A stretch of 64,000 nt of DNA, taken from positions 20,519-84,518 of the forward strand of contig JASLNT010000118.1 in NCBI GenBank assembly GCA_030745875.1, written 5' to 3'. Every line of letters starts with the position of its first letter. The first letter of the stretch is position 1. The position numbers were made by a program, and so were the translations under genes. The notes under the pieces were generated by a model. That model was not told where the DNA came from, did no database searches, and saw nothing but the letters and a program-made list of their open reading frames with translations. Below, in pieces: positions 35,474 through 42,666 of the stretch. The DNA comes from Phycisphaerae bacterium. Its GTDB lineage: Bacteria > Planctomycetota > Phycisphaerae > SM23-33.

Positions 35474-35875
35474 ATGCATAACACCACATTTGACGTGCGT
35501 ACCTCCGGCCGGGATCAGATGATCGATATTACGCCCCAGGTGGCGGAGGCGATCCGAGACGCCGGTGTCGTCAGCGGGCAGGTTACTGTTTACATCCCGC
35601 ACACGACCGCTGGCGTTACGATAAACGAAAACGCCGATCCCGACGTTATCCACGACATGCTCGCCGCCCTGGACAAGGCGATTCCGTGGCGTGAGAGTTT
35701 CTATCAGCACGCCGAAGGCAATTCGGCGGCTCATGTGAAGAGTTCGATGGTCGGTTGCTCGGCGATCGTGCCGATAGTGGGCGGGCGGATGGCGTTGGGG
35801 ACATGGCAGTCAGTGTTTTTCTGCGAATTTGACGGTCCGCGAAGTAGACGCGTGATAGTGTCGGTTGCGGATTGA
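35474..35875 (+). CDS. yjbQ: YjbQ (UPF0047) family protein, possible thiamine-phosphate synthase
   Basis: 133-aa protein of the YjbQ/UPF0047 family. Seen: YIPHTTAGVTINENADPDV with the conserved HTT-x-G-x-x-x-NE pattern (about 38-57), WRESFYQHAEGNSAAHVKSSMVG (about 75-97), and GTWQSVFFCEFDGPRSRRV near the C-terminus. Members can substitute for thiamine-phosphate synthase in some bacteria; a general role is unsettled. I start it at ATG 35474, the point at which the family alignment begins; the RBS is poor and the in-frame upstream sequence has no family similarity. It ends just before the likely start of the long coiled-coil protein. Confidence 0.9.
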   Translation: MHNTTFDVRTSGRDQMIDITPQVAEAIRDAGVVSGQVTVYIPHTTAGVTINENADPDVIHDMLAALDKAIPWRESFYQHAEGNSAAHVKSSMVGCSAIVPIVGGRMALGTWQSVFFCEFDGPRSRRVIVSVAD

Positions 35876-35912
35876 CGAAGCGGTTTGGCGGTCCTTAAAG
35901 CAGGTGCGGTTT

Positions 35913-38900
35913 GTGAAGAAGAAAGCCCTGAATCATCCTTTGTTGTTAGTCTTATGCCTGGCGTGTCTGGCGGGGGACGCTTCGGCCGATCGGGGGAGGT
36001 ACGAGGTCGTTCTGGACGATGGACGGATGATCTCGGGCGAAAAACTGACCGGTTGGCAGAGGCCTGAGGGGACTGTTCGGTTGGGCGATGCGGTCGTTAA
36101 GGCTCCGGGCAAACCGTTGCGCTGGATGCGCAACAGCTCGCTGCAGCCTTGGCGGGCGGAGGAGCATAGGGGCGGATACGTCGAATTTGTCGGGGGGGAT
36201 CGGATTACCGGAACGGTGGTCGGCGGGCAGGCCGAAGCCTGGACCGACGATATGTACGCCCCGACGCACGTGGTGATCCGCCCGGAGACCTCAAAGCGTT
36301 TATACACTCATGGGACGTCGGTTGAATCCGTGCGCGTTCTTCCCGAGAGCATAAGGCGCGTTGTGTTCAGGGCGGGGCTGGGGCGTAAGTTCCAGCCGGG
36401 TACGGTGTTCTACCGAGACGGTAGGCGGGTGGGTTTCGTGGGGCTTCGCTGGCGGGAAGCGTCGGTGCAACTCCTGCTTAAAGACGGAGCCCGGACTGTT
36501 TCGCTGGCGGACGTCGCCGAAGTTCACATGCCCCGAACCGATTCGTGGAAGGCGTATTACAGGGAGTTGGCGGTGCTAAGCCCGGACTGCAAGGCGCGTC
36601 TGATACGCATCGAAACAACCGGCGGTCTTGTCGCCACCGGAAGCGAATCGAGATTTGGCGCCGCGCCCTTCTTCTCCGAGGACGTGCTGCACCGTGCAAA
36701 CTCACGTCGCAGGCACTACGACAAACAGATCGAACGCCTGGAACAGATCGAACAGAAGCGGCGCGAGGCTTACGAAAAGGCGCGAGCAGCTTACAACAAG
36801 CAGATAGCTCTCATAGAAGCGGGGATCAAAAGGGACACCGAGGCCGGTAAGAAGGCGATGGCTGAACTGAAGCCTCGCCTGGAGAAGCAGAGAAAGGCAG
36901 ATGCCGCCAGATACAATCAGCAACGAAAGAGACTCGAAGAGACCTGCCGCAAGGAGATTGCAGCCAATCTAAAACAGGTCGCGAAGATGCCGCCAAACAA
37001 ACGCGCCTCGGCACAGAGAAAATACGTTACTTTAAGAAGGAGCGCGCTGACCAGAGCCCTTACGCTGCTAAAAGCGGAAGAAGGCAGAGCCGAAACCCGC
37101 AGGAAGGCGAGCCTGGAGAGAATCGAGAGGGATCTGGAGCGGAAACTCAAGCAGATTGCCTCTGCGAAAACGAGACTGGAGTCGAGCAGGAAGAGATTTG
37201 AGAGTGCGGATGAACAACAGGGGCACTACTCGGCCCAGTTGCAGTCGTACAAGGCGCTGCGGGATGCGCTGCCCGGACCGGAGGGAACTCCGAGCACCTG
37301 GTATCATATGGTCCAGCCCGCCTGGAGCCTTGATCCGCTTTGGGTTCCGTTTGGTGCGATTAATGTGCGATGGTCGTTCAAACCGGATACGGTTCCGCTT
37401 TCCCGCGTGCGTCCGAGTGAAACGGTCAGTCCGGCGATGTTGCGATGGCGCGCCGACCGGAACGCGGACGGAGGACTGCTCCGCAGCGGTAAGCGGGCCG
37501 CGGGGTGGGGATTCGGCGTGCATGCCTACAGCGAACTCAGTTTTGCCCTCCCGCAAGAGGCTGTGTCGTTCAGCAGCAAAGTGGGGCTCGACCGCCTCGT
37601 CGAGTCAGGCGGATGCGTCAGAGCAAGGGTGTTTCTGGGCTCAACGAAGAGCAAACCGGTTTACGAGAGTTCATTCATAATCGGCTCTCGGGAGACTGTC
37701 AACACCGGAACCATACGCATCGCCGCCTCTGGCGACGAGCGAATCAACTTGATCCTCCAGGCCGACTCGGTCGGCCGCAATCACCCGCCTCATGCCGATC
37801 CGCTCAACATTCGCGATAAGCTCGATTGGTTCGAACCGGTGCTTATTCTTGACCGGGGGCGACTTTGCAGTCGGGTCAGGCCGCATATCGGGCGATATGC
37901 GCGTGTTTGGCGGGATTGGACGCTGAATTTCAGTAAACAGGGGGTCTATGCGATCGGAAGTTGGTTTGACCGGTCCGCCGGATTCGAAAGAGGACTCCAC
38001 CTGCCCGCAATTCGCGCCAAGGCCCAGCCGCTGAAATTGACAAGGAAGATGACGATTCCGCCAGACCACAAATGGCTGGTCGTGGACGCGGGGTACGCCG
38101 ATGGCGGAGATATGCAGACCCAGGCCGTCAGCCTGCGTATTGACGACAAAGAGATATCGGCCGAGAAGATGCCCGTCCGACAGTATTGGAGGCGTCGAAC
38201 GGCGCCTCTTGTTTACTCGATCGAAAAGCATTGCGGTAAGGAGGTCAAACTCGAGCTGAGCCAGCGCCCTGACGGTAAGAATCTGTATTGGCGCGCCATC
38301 TCTACGTCCAAAGCTGTTCCCGACGCCTATAGACTAAAGAGCGTCCTGGAAGCCTCGGGGAAGGGCGATATGCAGGTCCCGCGCGGACTGGGGTTGACAC
38401 TGCAGACAGGGCGGATAAAAAAGTCGTACGTTCTCGAAGCGTTGGAGGTTGTTCGGCTTGGAGGGCGGGTGACGTTCTGTAACGAGGTCACCGGGCAATT
38501 GCGCTATGAGTATTTATACGGAGTGATGATCGGCTGCGACTGGACCGGAGGAGACAAGACCTTCATGGCCTTGAAAGACATACGGTGGGTGCGAATGGTG
38601 CTGTGCACCAAGGATTCAGGTGTATCGAGCGATGCTGTGGCGAAACTCAAGAGCGCCAAGGGCGAGGACTTCGTTATCAGAGTGGTCGATCGCACGCCAT
38701 CGGCGTGGGGCGGGATGAGTTGCGACTTAACCGTGCGTAATCGCACCAAGAGCGACGTGATGATCTCGCGAATTCACGGATGGGGCGGTTTGTCCGAGTC
38801 GCGTCTGCTCAAAGCCGGCTCGGAACTGAAAACGCACGCTCATGAAGGGCAGCGATACGAAGCACACCGCCTGCCCGGAGACTACAAGCGCAGCAAACCT

Positions 38901-38948
38901 ATGTCGAGAACGGCGGTCAACGGCGACACTGTCTGGGAGATCAAGTAA
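35913..38948 (+). CDS. Exported coiled-coil protein with NPCBM-like domain
   Basis: About 1011 aa. I favour the GTG at 35913, because it gives KKKALNHPLLLVLCLACLAGDASA as a clean signal peptide with AGG at a suitable distance; a TTG at 35865 would extend it by 16 codons and overlap yjbQ. Residues about 30-260 are beta-rich (DDGRMISGEKL). About 265-430 is a highly charged coiled coil (long runs of Glu, Lys and Arg, e.g. DKQIERLEQIEQKRREAYEK). About 480-640 resembles an NPCBM/GH98-type carbohydrate-binding domain (WGFGVHAYSELSFALPQEAV; VGLDRLVESGG). The remainder (about 650-1011) is unrecognised, with several further strand-rich parts. Perhaps a surface or cell-envelope scaffold. Its stop abuts the next gene's stop with no intervening base. 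Confidence 0.7.
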   Translation: MKKKALNHPLLLVLCLACLAGDASADRGRYEVVLDDGRMISGEKLTGWQRPEGTVRLGDAVVKAPGKPLRWMRNSSLQPWRAEEHRGGYVEFVGGDRITGTVVGGQAEAWTDDMYAPTHVVIRPETSKRLYTHGTSVESVRVLPESIRRVVFRAGLGRKFQPGTVFYRDGRRVGFVGLRWREASVQLLLKDGARTVSLADVAEVHMPRTDSWKAYYRELAVLSPDCKARLIRIETTGGLVATGSESRFGAAPFFSEDVLHRANSRRRHYDKQIERLEQIEQKRREAYEKARAAYNKQIALIEAGIKRDTEAGKKAMAELKPRLEKQRKADAARYNQQRKRLEETCRKEIAANLKQVAKMPPNKRASAQRKYVTLRRSALTRALTLLKAEEGRAETRRKASLERIERDLERKLKQIASAKTRLESSRKRFESADEQQGHYSAQLQSYKALRDALPGPEGTPSTWYHMVQPAWSLDPLWVPFGAINVRWSFKPDTVPLSRVRPSETVSPAMLRWRADRNADGGLLRSGKRAAGWGFGVHAYSELSFALPQEAVSFSSKVGLDRLVESGGCVRARVFLGSTKSKPVYESSFIIGSRETVNTGTIRIAASGDERINLILQADSVGRNHPPHADPLNIRDKLDWFEPVLILDRGRLCSRVRPHIGRYARVWRDWTLNFSKQGVYAIGSWFDRSAGFERGLHLPAIRAKAQPLKLTRKMTIPPDHKWLVVDAGYADGGDMQTQAVSLRIDDKEISAEKMPVRQYWRRRTAPLVYSIEKHCGKEVKLELSQRPDGKNLYWRAISTSKAVPDAYRLKSVLEASGKGDMQVPRGLGLTLQTGRIKKSYVLEALEVVRLGGRVTFCNEVTGQLRYEYLYGVMIGCDWTGGDKTFMALKDIRWVRMVLCTKDSGVSSDAVAKLKSAKGEDFVIRVVDRTPSAWGGMSCDLTVRNRTKSDVMISRIHGWGGLSESRLLKAGSELKTHAHEGQRYEAHRLPGDYKRSKPMSRTAVNGDTVWEIK

Positions 38949-40355
38949 TTAATCCTCAGATCGGTCCGGGTCTTTTCTCTTCATCGCCTGCTGCAGCAGT
39001 TTCAGGCCCTCCAGGAGGTACGGCATGGGTTTGTCGGAGGTCTTGATAGAGGCTTCGAGATCCTGTCCGGGTTTGTGTTTCAGCAGCACTGCGTCCCAGT
39101 GTTTGGCCTCGTCTGCAGCCAGGCCCCGACGCCAGAGGCAGTAGTTCATCAGCCTATCACCGCTGAGGAAAACCTTTCCGAATCGAGCCTTCTGGAACTT
39201 CTCGTTCGGTTTGGACCAGAGAGCGTAGCATATCTCCGGAAGGAAAGGCGTCTTCTCTCGGCGCTTAGTAAGTGGGCCCTTCCATGTGACGGCGCCGCTT
39301 TTCGGATTCCACTTCCCGTTCGTGTAAGTCGGTTTTGCAGGCAAGACCAGTTCAATTTCAACGCGTTGCGTGTTTCCAAGCCCGAGATCAATTCGCAGGG
39401 GCACGGCCTTCTCGAGCAGAGGCTTCATGACGATATCCCTGGCCTGGGCTTCTTTCTTCTCATCGCCAACGGGGGGCTTCAGTTCTTTGACGGCCTTTTT
39501 GTATTGGGATGTCGTCCGGAGGTACGCTTCAAAAGACGCTTCCGTTTTGTCCTGGTCTGTCAGCAGTGAGCCCAGGCGTGCGATGAATTTAGCGTCGGTG
39601 ATTTTGGCCTTGGCGGCTATGCGAGCCAGGGCCTTGTTGAGCAGTTTGTCGGCTTGGAGTTGATCGCTCGTTACGCGTCTCAAGAACGGGAGATCGGCTG
39701 GTTCAATGTACTCTCGCTCAATAAGATATGCGGCGACACGCGCGAGGATTTCATATCCCAACGTGTTCTTGTCATGCTTCTTCGCATCCAACCAGTTCAA
39801 TTGAGAAGTACTGGATCCCAGATACGCATACGTGCACAGGTTCTTGATATCCTTGCGGAGTTCGGTATCCATGAACTTGCGGAGCTTGGGAAACGCGGCC
39901 TCTGCGCCGAGTCTGGTTTCCATGTATCCGATGAAGATGTCCATGAGTTCGTCAAGAGCTTTCAAGGACGCTTCGATAACTTCTCCGGGGCGATCGTTGC
40001 CGCGGAATCGCTCGATATAGGACGAAGCGACGCCCATTCTCGATTCGCCGCGGACAAATCGCCCGGAGCCTCCCACGTCGTTGGGCATAACGTTGGCGAA
40101 AGCGCCGGTGAATGTGGGCTCATCGATCGGGCCTTTGGGTTTGTCCTGCGAATAGGCTTTGGCGATTTCGGCCAGTTCAGCGTCCGGTAGCGGTTTGGCG
40201 GCTCTCTTACTGTCCTGGGAGCCTCCCTGGCGAGTCACGGTTAGAGTTCGGACGAGCTTGTCGTCTTTGGGCGTCAGTTTGATTCTGTAAATGGTTTCAT
40301 CACATCCTGCTACGGCCGCTGCGACAACTATTGCAGAGATCAGATATCGTTTCAT
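38949..40355 (-). CDS. Hypothetical lipoprotein
   Basis: 468-aa protein with N-terminal lipobox (AAAVAGC, about residues 12-18). The rest is alpha-helical and charged, with no domain I recognise. FMDTELRKDIKNLCTYAYLGSS and ITDAKFIARLGSLLTDQDKTEA are representative segments. It is transcribed against the coiled-coil protein and its stop directly abuts that gene's stop (TAA then TTA). The 107-base gap up to the ribokinase gene contains the hairpin at 40374-40394. Not enough is visible to assign a role. Confidence 0.7.
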   Translation of the reverse strand: MKRYLISAIVVAAAVAGCDETIYRIKLTPKDDKLVRTLTVTRQGGSQDSKRAAKPLPDAELAEIAKAYSQDKPKGPIDEPTFTGAFANVMPNDVGGSGRFVRGESRMGVASSYIERFRGNDRPGEVIEASLKALDELMDIFIGYMETRLGAEAAFPKLRKFMDTELRKDIKNLCTYAYLGSSTSQLNWLDAKKHDKNTLGYEILARVAAYLIEREYIEPADLPFLRRVTSDQLQADKLLNKALARIAAKAKITDAKFIARLGSLLTDQDKTEASFEAYLRTTSQYKKAVKELKPPVGDEKKEAQARDIVMKPLLEKAVPLRIDLGLGNTQRVEIELVLPAKPTYTNGKWNPKSGAVTWKGPLTKRREKTPFLPEICYALWSKPNEKFQKARFGKVFLSGDRLMNYCLWRRGLAADEAKHWDAVLLKHKPGQDLEASIKTSDKPMPYLLEGLKLLQQAMKRKDPDRSED

Positions 40356-40373
40356 GGTCTTGCCCTTTCATTG

Positions 40374-40394
40374 CAGAGCCCGCCTGGGGCTCTG
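40374..40394. repeat. Short perfect hairpin upstream of the lipoprotein gene
   Basis: CAGAGCCC (40374-40381) and GGGCTCTG (40387-40394) form an 8-bp stem around a five-base loop. It lies between the ribokinase stop and the lipoprotein start, both on the minus strand. No U-run follows, so it may be a weak terminator for purM/ribokinase transcripts or a leader structure. Confidence 0.45.
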
Positions 40395-40462
40395 ATATTA
40401 ATCCATATGCGCCATCCAGCCCTTTTGCGCAGTGTTTTCCGCGTTTAATCGCCCAAACAGTT

Positions 40463-41401
40463 CTACTGCGGTTGTTGGTCTTCCATCAGAATTCGGATTT
40501 CATCCCAGGTCGGAATTGCGGTCTGGGCTCCGAATTTGGTGCAGGCAAGCGCTCCGGCGGCGTTGGCGATTTGCGCGGCGTCGGCGAGGCTGTTCCCTCG
40601 GGCTACGGCTACAGCAAGGTTTCCGGTGAAAGCGTCTCCGGCTCCTGTAGTGTCGACGATGTCAATGCGATAGGGCGCCAGGCGGGCGATTTCTCCTTCG
40701 GCGGAAACGACGAGAGAACCTCGATTGCCAATTTTCATCACAGTCGCCCCGGCTCCGCGTTCAACGAGCATGGACGCGACCTGCCGGTCGACTCGTTCTT
40801 CAAGCGTCTGCATGCCGGTTATCTGTTCGGCTTCGAGGGCGTTTGGCGTGATGATGTCCACTGCGAAAAGCTCATCCGGGAGACGTCCGGGGATGGGGCT
40901 TGGGTCGAGTACGATCTTGCAGCGGTGTCGCCTGGCCAGATCCATCGCTGCGCGAACCGTCTGGAGCGGTATCTCAAGCTGGAGCACTACAATATCAGCC
41001 AACTCGAACAGCTCTCCGCGTGGAAATATGTCGTCAGGGGTGAGCGCGAGATTCGCGCCTCCGGAGATTACGATCGAGTTCTCCCCGAGACTGTCGACCA
41101 TTATCATCGCCGTCCCCGTGGCCGTTTCGGGCGTAGTCTTCACGTTGTCACAATTGATCCCGTCGTCGATCAGGACGTCTCTGAGTTTGTGCCCGAACGG
41201 ATCGTCGCCGACGCGCCCGAGCATGATGCAATCGGCTCCGGCGCGGGCGGCTGCTACGGCTTGATTGGCGCCCTTGCCCCCCGGAGACGTTGCGAAACCC
41301 TCGCCTGCTACGGTCTGGCCGGGCGCGGGCATCTGAGGCACGCGCACGACCATGTCCATATTGATCGATCCGACAACGAGGACCGTTGGTTGCTCAGACA
41401 T
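40463..41401 (-). CDS. rbsK: Ribokinase
   Basis: 312-aa PfkB-family sugar kinase that phosphorylates ribose at O5. Seen: GSINMDMVVRVPQMPAPGQT (residues about 11-30), SPGGKGANQAVAAARAGA (about 40-57, substrate binding), VGDDPFG, and the PfkB signature with the catalytic Asp, DTTGAGDAFTGNLAVA (about 248-263). The length fits RbsK. The N-terminal sugar-binding motif matches ribokinase rather than fructokinase. It follows purM by 77 bases on the same strand, and a ribose-type ABC importer lies 18 kb away on the same strand. RBS AAAGG precedes ATG. Confidence 0.92.
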   Translation of the reverse strand: MSEQPTVLVVGSINMDMVVRVPQMPAPGQTVAGEGFATSPGGKGANQAVAAARAGADCIMLGRVGDDPFGHKLRDVLIDDGINCDNVKTTPETATGTAMIMVDSLGENSIVISGGANLALTPDDIFPRGELFELADIVVLQLEIPLQTVRAAMDLARRHRCKIVLDPSPIPGRLPDELFAVDIITPNALEAEQITGMQTLEERVDRQVASMLVERGAGATVMKIGNRGSLVVSAEGEIARLAPYRIDIVDTTGAGDAFTGNLAVAVARGNSLADAAQIANAAGALACTKFGAQTAIPTWDEIRILMEDQQPQ

Positions 41402-41478
41402 GTGCAGCCTTTCATGTGACGGTCTTGAAAGTGACGCGACCCTCCGTGATCGCGTTTTTGAACATCAAATTCGATCGG

Positions 41479-42561
41479 TCAGGCCCACTGCAGTTCCGGG
41501 CCGCCTTTTCTAACCTTGCCCAGCACCCAGCACCGTTGGGACGCTTTGGTAAGTTCAGCCATTATGGAGTTGACGAATGCAGGGGCGACTACTATCACAA
41601 AACCGACGCCCATATTGAACACGCGCATCATTTCTATCGAATCGACGGGGCCTTTGGCGGCTATCAGTTTGAATATGTTCGGTGTCTTCCAGGAACTGCG
41701 TTTCACGCGCACGGTAAGTCCGTCGCCCAGCACGCGGGGCAGGTTTCCGGGCAGACCGCCGCCGGTAATGTGCGCCATTGCCTTGACCACCCGCTTGACG
41801 CGGTATTTTTTCAGCACGTTCATAATCGCGCGAACGTATATTTTGGTCGGTTTTAGCATCTCCTGGCCAACCGTCACGCCGTCCAGAAGCGGAGGGCGCG
41901 AACCGAACTTGTACCGCGCCCGGTCCAGGAGGGCTCGCCTGGCCAGACCGTAACCGTTGGAGTGCAACCCGTCGGACGCAAGGGCGATAGCGACATCTCC
42001 GACTTCGGTTCGGCTGCCGTCTATTATTCGATCTCGCTCTACGACGCCTACGGCGAAACCGGCCATGTCAAACTCGCTGGGCTTGTAGAAATCGGGCATT
42101 TCGGCGGTCTCTCCGCCGAGAAGCGCGCAGTTGCTTTCCAGGCATCCGGCCGATATGCCTCTAACGATCTCGACCATTCGATCGGGGGCGAGCTTACCGA
42201 CGGCTAGATAATCCAGGAAGAACAGCGGCTCGGCGCCTACGCAGATCAGGTCGTTGACGCTCATCGCGACCAGATCGATTCCGACTGAATCCAGCTTGTC
42301 GGCTCCGATGGCGACCTTGAGTTTCGTGCCCACACCATCGGTGCATGCGACCAGAACGGGGTCCTTGTAGTTGCGTTTCAGGAGCCTCTCGGCGAAGTCC
42401 AGACTGAACAGGCCTGCGAACCCGCCCAGTTCGTCAACGACCCTGGGTGTGTACGTTCGCTTCACGAGTGGAGCGATCTTGCGAACCATCTCTTCACCGG
42501 CGTCGATGTCAACGCCTGCCTGCTTGTACGTTATAGAGGCGGTCTTCTTCTTTTTGGCCAT
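41479..42561 (-). CDS. purM: Phosphoribosylformylglycinamidine cyclo-ligase PurM
   Basis: About 360-aa AIR synthase, fifth step of purine biosynthesis. Seen: TYKQAGVDIDAGEEMV near the N-terminus, LVACTDGVGTKLKVA (ATP/FGAR binding), GIDLVAMSVNDLICVGAEPLFFLDYLA, GGETAEMPDFY, and AHITGGGLPGNLPRVL, all PurM-specific. I use the ATG at 42561 rather than one two codons upstream. It is transcribed divergently from mutS2 across a 105-base gap. Ribokinase follows on the same strand; both serve ribose-phosphate metabolism, though a 77-base gap separates them. Confidence 0.96.
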   Translation of the reverse strand: MAKKKKTASITYKQAGVDIDAGEEMVRKIAPLVKRTYTPRVVDELGGFAGLFSLDFAERLLKRNYKDPVLVACTDGVGTKLKVAIGADKLDSVGIDLVAMSVNDLICVGAEPLFFLDYLAVGKLAPDRMVEIVRGISAGCLESNCALLGGETAEMPDFYKPSEFDMAGFAVGVVERDRIIDGSRTEVGDVAIALASDGLHSNGYGLARRALLDRARYKFGSRPPLLDGVTVGQEMLKPTKIYVRAIMNVLKKYRVKRVVKAMAHITGGGLPGNLPRVLGDGLTVRVKRSSWKTPNIFKLIAAKGPVDSIEMMRVFNMGVGFVIVVAPAFVNSIMAELTKASQRCWVLGKVRKGGPELQWA

Positions 42562-42666
42562 GTGCATATCGTACCAAGCGTTCGGCTCGATGCAACCGCG
42601 CGTTGGTCAAAATGAACAGTTTATCGGTTTTCATTCCGCCCCAACCCTGCTAAAACTGTGGCTTCC

